A stretch of 64,000 bases of DNA, from contig CP121458.1 in NCBI GenBank assembly GCA_029690005.1, positions 3,224,001-3,288,000 of the forward strand, read 5' to 3'. Below the pieces are notes generated by a model that was not told the DNA's origin, did not search any database, and was given only the letters and a program-made list of their open reading frames with translations. Shown here one piece after another: positions 39,853-48,881 of this stretch. This DNA comes from Prescottella defluvii. GTDB taxonomy: Bacteria; Actinomycetota; Actinomycetes; Mycobacteriales; Mycobacteriaceae. How positions within the stretch are numbered: the first letter of the stretch is position 1; the number at the start of each line of letters is the position of its first letter. A program made the position numbers and the translations under genes.

Positions 39853-41087
39853 CGTGCACCTCCCAAGATGGTGACGGCGGCGACCGCCTCTTCGATGCCA
39901 TAGACGCCGCCGCCGTTCTCGGCGATCGCGATTCGCGCGCCCGGCACCTGGCGTTTGCCTGCGCCGCCGCGAAGCTGTGTCACCAACTCGAACACCTGCG
40001 CCAGACCGGTGGCGGACACCGGATGTCCGCGCGATTCCAGACCTCCGGACGGGTTGACGGGCAGGGCGCCCCCCAGAGCGCCGGCGCCCGAGGCCGACCA
40101 CGGTCCGCCGTCGCCGATCGGGCAGAAGCCGAGGTTCTCGACCTGCTGAATCTCGCCGAATGCGGTCGCGTCGTGCACCTCGGCGACGTCGACGTCGCCC
40201 GGCTCGATCCCCGCTCGCTCGTAGGCGGCGAGAGCGGCTCGACGTCCGATGTGGTTGTGTGCGTCGTCTGCGGCTCGGTCGGTGCCCGAGACCAGTGCAC
40301 AGCCGAGGACCGCGACTGCACGGTCACGCGAGGCGACCCGGCGCGCGAACCCGGCGCTCGCCACGACGACCGCGGTCGCACCGTCGCTGACCGGTGAACA
40401 CATCGGCACGGTCAGCGGCCACGCTACGCGCCGTGTAGCCAGCACCTCGTCAACGGTGAAGGATCTGCGGAACTGAGCCCGAGGGTTGTGCACCGAGTGG
40501 GCGTGGTCTTGGCAGCCACGGCGGCCAGCTGCGACTCGGTGGTACCGAACCACTGCATATGCGCGCGGGCAAGCGCCGCGTAGACCTCCATGAAGACCGA
40601 CCTGTCCCCGGACGCCGTGTCGAGCTGCGGCGGCAGTGGGTCGGCGAGCGCCGCGAGGGTAGCCAGAACCTCGTCGCGGTTCGCCACATCGAGAGCGCCG
40701 TCGAAGACAGCCAATCCTGCGCGAGGTCAGCGCAGACGAGTTTGTCGACACCGGTGGCAAGCGCGACCTCGGACAGCCCGGCGCGGACGTGAGCGATCGC
40801 CAACCAGAGCGCAGTCGCGCCGCCGCGCATGCGTTCTCGACATTCACCACTGGCACCCCGACGAATCCGTTTGGGCGCAACGCGACTTGGCCCGGGATCA
40901 TGTGCTGGTGGTCGAGCGCCTTCTGGCTGACGGTTGCATAAAAGATCGCACCCACATCGGAGCGTTCGATGCTCGCATCGGCCAACGCGTCAGCCGCGGC
41001 GGCGCCCAGCAGGCCGGAGGCGGTCTTATCTGTGCGTCGGCCGAAGGGGGTGGCGCCGACGCCCAGCACCATCACATCGCTGTTCAC
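39849..41087 (-). CDS. Thiolase family protein (SCP-x type), copy 2
   Basis: About 412 residues once frame errors are corrected. The reactive-Cys segment VPVVNVENACA is followed by an out-of-frame stretch from about 40830 to 40460, where SGDRSVFMEVYAALARAHMQ and FGTTESQLAAVAAK are readable, then the original frame resumes at FTVDEVLATRRVAWPLTVPM. The end (VNPSGGLESRGHPVSATGLA, then ENGGGVYGIEEAVAAVTILG) is nearly the same as in copy 1. The start is GTG at 41087, overlapping the hydrolase stop (GTGA). It is a clear paralogue of the protein at 34513-35760. Confidence 0.87.
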   Translation of the reverse strand: MNSDVMVLGVGATPFGRRTDKTASGLLGAAAADALADASIERSDVGAIFYATVSQKALDHQHMIPGQVALRPNGFVGVPVVNVENACAAARLRSGWRSLTSAPGCPRSRLPPVSTNSSALTSRRIGCLRRRSRCGEPRRGSGYPRGARRPTAAAARHGVRGQVGLHGGLRGACPRAYAVVRYHRVAAGRRGCQDHAHSVHNPRAQFRRSFTVDEVLATRRVAWPLTVPMCSPVSDGATAVVVASAGFARRVASRDRAVAVLGCALVSGTDRAADDAHNHIGRRAALAAYERAGIEPGDVDVAEVHDATAFGEIQQVENLGFCPIGDGGPWSASGAGALGGALPVNPSGGLESRGHPVSATGLAQVFELVTQLRGGAGKRQVPGARIAIAENGGGVYGIEEAVAAVTILGGAR

Positions 41088-42013
41088 ACGATCACCCGGT
41101 TGCGCAGTACGCCGAGGCCGCTGACCTCGAGCTCGACCACATCGCCGGGTTCGAGGTAGCGCCCGTGCTCGAGCCCGCAGCCCGTCGGTACCGTGCCCGA
41201 GCACAACACCTCGCCCGCATGCAGCTGAGTTGAGCTGGACGTGAACGCAATCATGTCCGCGAAAGTGTGATGCATGTCTGCACTGGTTCCGCGGCTCACT
41301 TCCTCGCCGTTGATCCGGGCGACCATCTGAAGCCGATACGGGTCGTCCAGCTCGTCCGCAGTGACGATCCACGGGCCCAGCACGTTGGAATCCGCGAAAT
41401 CCTTGCTCTTACTCAGCCCGAGACCAGTCGAGATCTCCTCGAGCTGAGTGTCCCGGGCACTGAAGTCGTTGAAGATGGTGTAGCCGAAGATATGGTCGTG
41501 AGCATGCTCACGGGGATGTCCCTTCCGCCGCGGCCGAGTACGCAAGCGAACTCCAACTCATAGTCTCTGACCGTCGAGTAGGCCGGCCACCTCACGTCGA
41601 CCTCGTGACCGGTCACCGACAGCCGGTTGGCGACGTAGTACAGCGGGCGCTCGAGCTGAATTGCGGGGAGCTCGACCTCGCTGACCGGGGTGCCCTGAAT
41701 TCGCGCCTTGGCATTGCGGAAGTGGTCCATGAAGCATCCGAAGTCTCGGATCTGCACGGGCTGGGCAGGGGCGACATCCAGCGAACCTCGTTCGCCTCGA
41801 CGACGGCCTCGTCCGGGGCTGCGGCGGCGATCCGATCGAGCATCGCTCGCACGGGGCGCCGCCGTCGATGATGCGCTGCATGGTGGACAGATCCAGGGCA
41901 GGTTCCCCCGTCATCAGGCCATGTGCGCGGCCAAGCAGAAGGAGCTTTCCACCGTCCTCCAACACGAGCGCGGTCTGTTCGGATGCGTCATACCCAACGG
42001 TTGCCAATTTCAT
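41084..42013 (-). CDS. Fumarylacetoacetate hydrolase (FAH) family protein
   Basis: About 308 residues. It starts MKLATVGYDASEQTALVLED. The core reads YELEFACVLGRGGRDIP, GYTIFNDFSARDTQLEEIST, KSKDFADSNVLGPWIVT and ends QLHAGEVLCSGTVPTGCGLE, YLEPGDVVELEVSGLG, the standard FAH fold with its acidic metal ligands. These enzymes cleave C-C bonds in acylpyruvates or hydrate dienoates in ring-cleavage pathways. Frameshifts lie near 41850, near 41770 and near 41520. ATG at 42013 starts it. It overlaps thiolase copy 2 and is 45 bases from the cyclase gene. Confidence 0.87.
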
Positions 42014-42058
42014 TGGTGATCAATTCCTTTCGTTCTGCCGAGTCACCGTGCTGGGCAC

Positions 42059-42856
42059 TCACACGAACGCGACGACGCGAGCGGGTGCGGCGCTGGCGCG
42101 GGCGAGCTTGATGGGGAAGAACGCCACCCGGAACCCGGACGGCGGCAGCGCGGCGAGATTCGTCATCTGCTGGACGATGAAGACCTCACGCTCGCGACCG
42201 GCCCGGTGGCCGTCCCACAGCACCGAGTTGTCGCCGGTTTCCTCGAACTCGCGCGCCATCACCGCGAAGCTCAGGTCCCAGCCGGCGGCATCGGTCCCGA
42301 GAACCTTGGCGCCGCGCTCGGCGAGGAACAACGTGCCCTCCCGGCTCATTCCCGGGTACTGGAAGAACTCCGGGTCGGCCAGGGTGAATCGCTCTTGTCC
42401 GGTGCGCAGCAGGACCGCGCCGCCGGCCGGGGATCTGGGCCCCGTTCTCCGCCAGTGCAGCTTCGAGCGCGTCGCCCGAGATGGCGGTGTCGGCTGCGCA
42501 GCGATCCCGGAGATCGAGAACGATTGCCTCGCACCACAGCTCATCGAGAGCGATATCGGTGATCGTGCGGAAGGCTTGCCTTCGCAAGTGGATCCGTAGT
42601 GCAGCGGCGCGTCGACGTGGGTACCGAGATGCGTGTTGAAATCGGTCAGCATCTCCGAGCCCCACCCCTCACCTTCGGGTAGATCCTCAACCGCGCACCG
42701 CATCGCCGCCGCGAACTCGTCCCGGCCCGTACCGGCCGGATGTGCGTAGGTCACCGTCGGCGCGACGACTGCGGCCAAAGGTCGCAGCGGCTCCGGCAGT
42801 AGATCGCGATCCGCCGGGTCCAACGTCCGCGTCAAGTCGATCAATTGCACGATCAC
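42059..42856 (-). CDS. Cyclase family (kynurenine formamidase-like) metal hydrolase
   Basis: About 265 residues. The signature FNTHLGTHVDAPLHYG (HxGTHxDxPxH) binds the metal and identifies the family, which includes formamidases and cyclase-like amidohydrolases or lactonases. The end reads LPPSGFRVAFFPIKLARASA, typical of the family. A stretch from about 42590 to 42430 is out of frame (IALDELWCEAIVLDLRDR readable in another frame), bounded by two indels. GTG at 42856 is the start; 42850 is possible. It is the first gene of the minus-strand operon and divergent from the TetR gene at 43178. Confidence 0.87.
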   Translation of the reverse strand: MIVQLIDLTRTLDPADRDLLPEPLRPLAAVVAPTVTYAHPAGTGRDEFAAAMRCAVEDLPEGEGWGSEMLTDFNTHLGTHVDAPLHYGSTCEGKPSARSPISLSMSCGARQSFSISGIAAQPTPPSRATRSKLHWRRTGPRSPAGGAVLLRTGQERFTLADPEFFQYPGMSREGTLFLAERGAKVLGTDAAGWDLSFAVMAREFEETGDNSVLWDGHRAGREREVFIVQQMTNLAALPPSGFRVAFFPIKLARASAAPARVVAFV

Positions 42857-42877
42857 TCACACCCTTCCAGCTAAGTT

Positions 42878-42898
42878 ATTGGACGGTCAGCATAGAAC
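42878..42898. promoter_or_regulatory. Repeated motif ATTGGAC-N6-CATAGAAC, cyclase side
   Basis: ATTGGAC and CATAGAAC separated by exactly six bases, 22 bases upstream of the cyclase start. The same 21-base pattern recurs at 43075-43095 in the same orientation, so it is a candidate operator for the TetR regulator between these genes. Confidence 0.6.
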
Positions 42899-43074
42899 TG
42901 GACGACTGGCATAGGCAAGGTCTGGCGACCTGGGGGTGCTGCGCTTGACTGCCCGGGTAGCGCTTCGATCTGCCTCCGACCGGCCGGACGGACTAGCAAG
43001 AGAAGGCCGGTCCCACCTGCGGGAATTCGTCAGAAGCCTCGACCGAGGGTGGCTACCAGGACAGCTATCCGATC

Positions 43075-43095
43075 ATTGGACCGATAACATAGAAC
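43075..43095. promoter_or_regulatory. Repeated motif ATTGGAC-N6-CATAGAAC, TetR side
   Basis: The second copy of the motif at 42878-42898, with identical spacing. Here it is also flanked by a TGGAC/GTCCA pair (14-base gap). It lies about 80 bases upstream of the preferred TetR start at 43178 and 22 bases upstream of the alternative at 43118. Confidence 0.6.
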
Positions 43096-43177
43096 GTCCA
43101 GCGTGGGGCTCCCCGCCATGAGCGCAAGCTCGCCCCGCCACGCGCTCACAGCGATCCAGAACGAGGCAGAAGACACG

Positions 43178-43790
43178 ATGGCATCGACACGCAAACAGGA
43201 AATCTCCGAGGAAACACGGCGGCGCCTCGTCGCGGCCGCCACCGAACTCGCGGCCGAACGCGGGGCCACAGCCATGTCCATCCAAGCCGTCGCGGAACTG
43301 TCAGGCATCAGCCGCGGCTCAGTCGCATGGCACTTCGGATCGAAGGACGGACTGATTCGCGCAGTGGTCGAGGAATCGTTCCAGTGGGCGCTGACCCAGC
43401 TGCGAGACAACCTCGCGGCCGCACCCGAACAGGGCGTTGCGGCACTCATCGAAGCCAACTTCGCAATAATGTCGCGGCCCGAGGCGCGGATCTTCGCGAC
43501 GATCCTCCTCCAGGCGACGAGCAAGGATTCCCCGGTGCGCGACACCTACGCCGAGCAGTATCGGACACTGCGCCGCTACTACGCCGACTACCTGCGTTCC
43601 GTTTCGGCGCCCGTCGCTGACCCGGACGCGGTGGCGGTGGCGCTCCTGGGCGGAACCCTGGGTATCAACATTCAGCACCGCCTCGACCCAGACCACGTGG
43701 ATCGACGGGCCGCAGTGACCGCGCTCGAGACTGTCTACGCACGCGCACTGACGAAAACCCACACTGGCACAGAGGTTCCTGACGAGCGGT
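43178..43790 (+). CDS. TetR/AcrR family regulator
   Basis: About 200 residues. The helix-turn-helix is at residues 10-60: TRRRLVAAATELAAERGATA, MSIQAVAELSGISRGSVAWH, FGSKDGL. The ligand domain follows, with IMSRPEARIFATILLQATSK and AVAVALLGGTLGINIQHRLD. ATG at 43178 is the family-typical start; ATG at 43118 is in frame. The frame runs on past the expected end (about 43790) into DNA antisense to a transporter fragment, so the true stop has been lost or shifted. It is divergent from the cyclase operon and probably controls it. Confidence 0.82.
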
Positions 43791-43864
43791 TAGCCGGGTT
43801 TTACAGCGTTCGGCCAGGCGGCGGCCTTCGACGGACACCGGGGCGTTGGTGTGCCTCAGGTGCT

Positions 43865-44250
43865 TCACGCGGCAGGAACCGTGTCGGTCTTCGGCCGTGC
43901 TGCCCTGTCCGGGGTTTCGTAGGTCAAGGCCAACGCGGCGATGGTGAAGGAAACACCCACCCAGAGCGTGGCGCCGAGGCCCCCGATTCGGTAGTAGCTG
44001 CGGCTGCCGATCGCCGTTGCTGCCGCGATCCCCAGCGTAATCGTGGAGGTGTGAAATGTGTTGATGAGCATGGTGGCCAGTGCGACGATCGCGACATCGT
44101 CCGGGCCTGCGAGGTAGAGCACGAGCGCCACGATCTGCGTTGCCAGACCTGCCAGCAGCCATCGACGGGCCGATCCGGGCGTGACGCGGCCTGCGAACGC
44201 ATTGGCCGTCAGAGCAGCGACACCGAAACCCAGCATCACCCATCGATCCG
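43865..44250 (-). pseudogene. MFS exporter remnant with internal deletion
   Basis: About 125 residues of the C-terminal end of a DHA1 exporter: VMLGFGVAALTANAFAGRVT, LLAGLATQIVALVLYLAG, then NTFHTSTITLGIAAATAIGS. Compared with the full exporter at 9563-10757, it lacks everything before helix 7. It also lacks about 26 residues between the ALATML and NTFHTS blocks (ATMLLGG to NTMHTS in the full copy). It is therefore a truncated and internally deleted relative, not just misread. Its missing 5' end abuts a modA fragment head to head. Confidence 0.72.
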
Positions 44251-44492
44251 TCCTGGGCAAGGTCGCCACCGGCCAGGCCGACGCCGGTCTGGCGTACGTC
44301 ACCGACGTCGCCGGCGCGGGTGACAAGGTGACGGCAGTCGCGTTCCCCGAATCGTCAGGGGCGGTGAACATCTACCCCATTGTGGTGCTCAACGACTCCG
44401 ACAACCAAGCAACCGCGACGGCGTTGAGGATCTGGTCACCGGCCCGGCCGACCAGAAGGTCCTCGGCGAGGCGGGATTCTCCGCTCCCTGAC
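44250..44492 (+). pseudogene. modA: Molybdate-binding protein ModA, C-terminal remnant
   Basis: About 80 residues that match the end of ModA: VLGKVATGQADAGLAYVTDV, KVTAVAFPESSGAVNIYPIV, then after a one-base shift near 44425 DLVTGPADQKVLGEAGFSAP and a stop. This is the second lobe and final helix of the periplasmic molybdate-binding protein. The signal peptide, the first lobe and the following modB and modC genes are absent, so molybdate import from this locus is not possible. Confidence 0.75.
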
Positions 44493-44584
44493 TGTGGATG
44501 CCGAATGGCTCACCGAAGCGCTGGACGACGGGTCGTGAGCGACGGGTACGCACTCCCGCAGGCAGTGTCGCTTAGCGACCTCGG

Positions 44585-45475
44585 TCAGGATCGCGTCAAC
44601 TCGGCAACCACGTCCTCGAAATCCCGGGCTCCGGTGAACACTGCCGCGCACGCGTCGTCGAGAGGTTGCTCCCGCAGCCTTCGCGCGAACGTCAGCTCCG
44701 CCCCGCGGACGAGTTCCCGACGCAGTCGGCGCACAGGTCCGTCGGCGCGCGTCGCCTTGCCGACCGCCGCGACGAGATCCTCTACACCCGTCCCGTGTTC
44801 GGCGCTCGTCCGGATCACCGGCGGGCGAACGGCGTCGGTCCGACGTAGGCGGAGCATGCGCTCGAGCTGTCGCGCCGTGTTGTCCGCCCCCGGAAGATCG
44901 GCCTTGTTGACGACCAGGACATCCGCGAGTTCGAGAACCCCGGCTTTGATCGCCTGGAGATCGTCACCGAGCCCGGGCACGGAGACGAGGACGGCGACGT
45001 CGGCGAACTCGGTGATCTCCACGTCAGACTGGCCGCTTCCGACCGTTTCGAGGAGCACGACGTCCCAACCGGCGGCGTCGACGGCGTCGATCAGGCCCGG
45101 GACGGCGTGGGCCAGACCCCCGCGTACCCGCGCGAGGCGATCGAGCGGATGAACACCCCGGGGTCGGCATGCGTGCGTCCCCATCCTGGTTCGATCGCCG
45201 AGGACGGCGCCCCCGGACACCGGGCTGGACGGGTCGACCGCGAGCACCGCGACACGGGCGCCGGACCGCCGCAGGACCGTGACCATCGCGCCGATCAGCG
45301 ACGACTTGCCGGCGCCGGGTGGCCCGGTGAGGCCAACCACCAAGGCCCGTCCGGTGTGTGGCCGGAGCAGCCTTCGTAGGCTCGCGGCGTCGGGCCCGCC
45401 CCGTTCCAGAATCGTGAGCGCCCGGGCGAGACTCGCTTCGTTGCCGGCCAGGAGCTCGTCGACGAGGCCCGTCAT
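44585..45475 (-). CDS. MeaB/ArgK-family G-protein chaperone of B12 acyl-CoA mutase
   Basis: About 296 residues, the usual length. Walker A is [19 protein letters not shown]. Switch and base-recognition segments are [37 protein letters not shown] and [11 protein letters not shown]. Members guard mutases against inactive cofactor and drive cofactor loading with GTP. A stretch near 45180-45120 is out of frame between two opposite indels; corrected, it reads [18 protein letters not shown], a family-invariant block. ATG at 45475 overlaps the mutase stop as ATGA. It is dedicated to the adjacent mutase by gene order. Confidence 0.92.
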   Translation of the reverse strand: MTGLVDELLAGNEASLARALTILERGGPDAASLRRLLRPHTGRALVVGLTGPPGAGKSSLIGAMVTVLRRSGARVAVLAVDPSSPVSGGAVLGDRTRMGTHACRPRGVHPLDRLARVRGGLAHAVPGLIDAVDAAGWDVVLLETVGSGQSDVEITEFADVAVLVSVPGLGDDLQAIKAGVLELADVLVVNKADLPGADNTARQLERMLRLRRTDAVRPPVIRTSAEHGTGVEDLVAAVGKATRADGPVRRLRRELVRGAELTFARRLREQPLDDACAAVFTGARDFEDVVAELTRS

Positions 45476-47135
45476 GCGACGATCAGCGGGTTGCCGAAGC
45501 CGAGTTCCTCGCGGAGCGTCCCGACTATCTCGCCGTGCGTGACACCGGCGATCGCGGCGTCCACGACCTTCTCGAACACATTCTCCTTCTCGTTCTGAGC
45601 CGCGCGGCGTAGTCCGTCCACGGCCCGCGCGACGTCCGCATCGCTCCGATCGCGCTTGAACTGGCGGAACGCCTCGACATGCGCCGCCATGGCCTGCGGA
45701 TCGGGGCGATACGGCGGCGGCTGGGTGTCCTCGCCCTCCTCCGACCGGTAGCAGTTCACACCGATGATGCGATCCTCGCCGAGGTCGATGCGCTCCTGGG
45801 CGGCGAGCGCCGAGCGGCCGATCATGGCCTGCACCAGTCCGGAGCCCACGGCCTCGCACATCCCGCCGGCATCCTCGACGACCTGCATGACCCGGAGGAT
45901 CTCCTCTTCCATCTGGTCCGTCAGTCGCTCGATGTAGCAGGACCCGCCGAGCGGATCGATCACGTCGCAGAGGTGGGCTTCCTCACGCAGAATGTTCTGC
46001 GTGGCAACGGCGATGCGCGCCGATTCCTCCGTGGGACAGGTGATGGCCTCGTCGTAGGCGTCGGTGCGCATCGACTGGAGCCCCGCGAATATCCCGGCGA
46101 TGGCCTGCGTCGCCACGCGGGCGATGTTGTTGAGGGGCTGCTGGGCGGTGAGGTCCACGCCCGAGGTCTGGGCGTGGAACTTGAATCGCCACGAGCGTGG
46201 GTCCTTCGCGCCGAGTCGTTCCCGGGTGATCCGCGCCCAAATCCTACGGCCCGCACGAAACTTCGCGATCTCCTCGAAGAAGGAGATCGATACGTCGAAG
46301 AAGAACGTGAACCGAGGCAGGATGGCGTCCGGTGCAGACCCGTGCCATGCAGTCCTCTGCGTACTGGATCGCCGTCGACAGCGTGAACCCCATGGTTTCG
46401 GCGGGTGTGGCCCCGGCCTGCTGCATGTGCTGTCCTACGACGGAGACCGGATTCCATCCGGGCACCCGTTCGCGGCAGTACGCGACGTGGTCGACGAGGA
46501 CGCGTCGCGACCCCGGCTGGGACAGCCGGTAGAGACGTCTGATTGGCCACGAAGTGCGAGATGTAGTCGGACTGGTTGGAGGTCCCGGTGATCCGATCGA
46601 ACGGAACGCCGCGGCGCTGTGCGGTGGCCAGCACGAAGGCGAGCAGGGTGAACGGTGTCGGGTCGTTCATGGCCGTGGAGATCGCGTCCAGCGGAACCCC
46701 GTCGAGAGCCGTGCTCATGTGGTCGACGTTGTTGATGACCGTGCCGCAGGTGCCGAGCAGAGGCGCGGGGACCTGATCGCAGTCGAGGCCCCTGAACCCG
46801 GAATTGCAGGGCAGCAGGCTGATTGCGTTGGCGCCGAGGTCGAGCAGCTGGCGGACCCGCGCGTTGTAGTCCTCCGGGGTTCCCAGCCCGATCAGTTGGC
46901 GTTGCGTCCACGTGCGGCCCCGGTACATCGTCGGGTAGATGCCTCGGGTGAAGGGCGCCTGCCCGGGGTAGCCGAGGTCCGACTCGAACCGGTCGCCCGA
47001 CCAGTCCTCGGGGGTGTAGAGGGGCTCGATCGCGATTCCCGACCGATTCCGGACCACCCGATCGTCGGGAACCTGGCCTGCATACTCCGATGCCCAGCGT
47101 TCGCGGGAACCGGTTCCCGTCTCCATCATGGTCAT
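45472..47135 (-). CDS. Coenzyme-B12 acyl-CoA mutase, large (substrate-binding) subunit, atypical
   Basis: About 554 residues in three frames (shifts near 46540 and near 46250). The TIM-barrel start [20 protein letters not shown] and the later [37 protein letters not shown] and [13 protein letters not shown] are mutase signatures. It lacks the B12 domain, which is in the separate gene upstream. Two selector positions are atypical. After RTWTQRQ comes Leu81, where methylmalonyl-CoA mutase has Tyr, isobutyryl-CoA mutase Phe and 2-hydroxyisobutyryl-CoA mutase Ile. The HFVAN segment puts Asn198 where those enzymes have Arg or Gln. The usual PT-GYDSD block also reads [13 protein letters not shown]. 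It isomerises an acyl-CoA by carbon-skeleton rearrangement; the substrate is open. Confidence 0.9.
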
Positions 47136-47558
47136 GCCGAGACCTCCGCGCCGAACTGCCCGGCCACCACGGCCTCACCGAGTTTCGTGACAGCGTCCAC
47201 GATCTCGTCCCGTGAGGATCCGGGACCGAAGATCCGGCCACGCCGGCATCCCGGAGCATGGCGTGCTCGCTGTCGGGATGATCCCTCCGACGATCACCGC
47301 GATGTGGCCGAGTCCTTCCTTCCTGAGCTCGCTGAGCAGATCGGGAATGATCAGATGGTCCGTGGCCAGCGACGAGACCCCGATGACGGCGACGTCTTCC
47401 TGGCGCGCGAGTCGGACCACGGCGTCGATCGTCTGCCACGGCGGGGTGTAGATCACCTCGTGTCCGGCGTCGCGCAGGTAGGCCGCGATGATGCGGCTGC
47501 CGCGGTCGTGGCCGTCGAGACCGATCTTGGTGACCATGATCCTGATCGGTGCACCCAT
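47132..47558 (-). CDS. Coenzyme-B12-binding small subunit of acyl-CoA mutase
   Basis: About 141 residues, the cobalamin-binding Rossmann domain as a free subunit. [20 protein letters not shown] has the DxHxxG motif whose His17 replaces the lower axial ligand. [14 protein letters not shown] and AVIVGGIIP complete the SxL and GG motifs. One frameshift near 47260 precedes the end ([20 protein letters not shown]). The start ATG at 47558 has a strong AAGGAGG site, marking it as the first gene of the operon. Its stop overlaps the large-subunit start as ATGA. A perfect 26-base palindrome lies 41 bases upstream. Confidence 0.92.
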
Positions 47559-47598
47559 GTGATGCCTCCTTGGGGTCCCAGTACTCGAATGGAAGCTC

Positions 47599-47624
47599 AA
47601 TGCGAGCGAGTGCTCGCTCGCATT
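47599..47624. promoter_or_regulatory. 26-base palindrome upstream of mutase operon
   Basis: Perfect inverted repeat with 12-base arms, AATGCGAGCGAG and CTCGCTCGCATT, around a 2-base centre. It lies 41 bases upstream of the small-subunit start. A shorter version with the same arms core ATGCGAGCGAG is at 48882-48901. It is most likely the operator of the TetR-type regulator encoded next door. Confidence 0.8.
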
Positions 47625-47847
47625 CGCAGTATGCTCACAGGTACGAAACCCGTCAAGCATCGATGGGAGGCAGTAGCGCCGTCACGGCTCGGCGGTGGCT
47701 ATGCTGACCCGGAGTCTGCGGGGTGGAGCCCTGGAGCCACCCGCTCGCTGGCGCGGCCGAACCTGACGAGGAATCGATGACCCCCTTGCACTCGCGCGAA
47801 CCACTGACCAGCTCCTCCCGCTCCGCGGTCGAGATTGGACGGCGCCG

Positions 47848-48450
47848 ATGAGGGCCAGTCGCGAGGAGCGGCGGAGTCGCCTTCAGGAAGTGGCCACGCG
47901 CCACATCATCGAGCGCGGATTCGACAGCGTCTCCGTGAACGATCTGGCCGAGGATCTCGGGATGAGCGTCGGCGGCCTGTACCGCTACATCCAGACGAAG
48001 TCGGATCTGTTGGTGATGGCGTGCGAGACCATCTACGGCGGCCTGCGCGAGCGCCTGGCTGAGATCGCTACCGGTAGCGGGCAGGATCTTCCGGAGAAGC
48101 TGCGGCTCATGATCGAGGCGTACATCAGTGAGTGTGTTCGGAATCGGGAACAGATTCTGCTGATGTACCGCGAGTACCGCCACCTGCCTCAGGAGGCGCA
48201 CCGCCGCTACAAGGAGCGCGAACTCGGCATCGCCGGCCTGTTCGCGGACGTGATCGGCGCGGGCATTCGGCAGGGCGTGTTCGGGCAGGTTCACGTGCAG
48301 GTGGTGGCGCAGGACATCGTCCTGATGGGCCACCTACCGGCGCTCAAGGGGTGGGCGCTGCGGGGTGTCGAATCCGATGTCGTCGTCGCCGAGCAGGTGG
48401 AGCTGGTCATGGCCCGCCTGACGGCGGGGCGCGGTCAGGGGAGTAGTCCG
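47848..48450 (+). CDS. TetR/AcrR family regulator of the mutase locus
   Basis: About 200 residues. The HTH is at residues 5-55: IIERGFDSVSVNDLAEDLGM, SVGGLYRYIQTKSDLL. The C-terminal domain follows (LRLMIEAYISECVRNREQIL, LMYREYRHLPQEAHRRYKER), typical of TetR proteins that sense acyl-CoA or fatty-acid-like ligands. ATG at 47848. The frame stays open to 48522, but the family length and the convergent LuxR gene suggest the real stop is near 48450. It is divergent from the mutase operon, across the palindrome at 47599-47624. Confidence 0.85.
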
Positions 48451-48828
48451 GCGCGGCGGGCGGCCTCGACGGCGTCCTGCCGGCTGTGTGCGCCCAGTTT
48501 GACGAGGGTGGATCGCAGATAGCTCTTGACGGTCTCGGGTGACAGATCGAGGGCGTCCGCGATCTCGCCGTTGTGAAGTCCGGTTGCCGCGTGGGCGAGC
48601 ACGTCGACCTCCCCGCTCGGACAGCATCCCGTCGTGCAGGCCTGGGGGCACCAGGCGCCGGCAGAAGTCCCGCAGGGTCTGCCTGTCGCTCTCGACCTCG
48701 GCGCCGGACGCCAGGGCTCTGAGCTCGGCGTATGCGAGGCGAATCGCCTCCGTCTCGCTTACTGTGAGCGGAGAGTTGCCATCTTCACCCTTCCAGTTCG
48801 CGCCGGACGTCGGACGCGGAGTCCACAT
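48435..48828 (-). CDS. Short LuxR-type DNA-binding protein
   Basis: About 131 residues. The C-terminal LuxR helix-turn-helix is clear after one correction: LSEREVDVLAHAATGLHNGE, IADALDLSPETVKSYLRSTL, KLGAHSRQDAVEAARRAGLL. The N-terminal 60 residues (ETEAIRLAYAELRALASGAE) are a short helical region rather than a known sensor domain. The frame break at 48611-48614 is an extra base in a C run on the + strand. The only start in frame is GTG at 48828. It is divergent from the GAF-LuxR gene, with the shared palindrome between them. Confidence 0.75.
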
Positions 48829-48881
48829 CCGGTGCGGCTCCGGGTTGGCATCTGTTGTTCGCCGACTGTCCCGCCGCTAGT

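Noticed and set aside
43103..44323. A 406-residue TetR protein with a long C-terminal extension
   Set aside because: The last 180 residues are antisense to an MFS fragment and have random, Arg-rich composition. The TetR protein ends near 43790.
47599..47624. Palindrome as a transcription terminator for the TetR or mutase transcripts
   Set aside because: It sits between divergent starts, upstream of both genes, and a related copy lies in another divergent promoter region, so an operator is the better reading.
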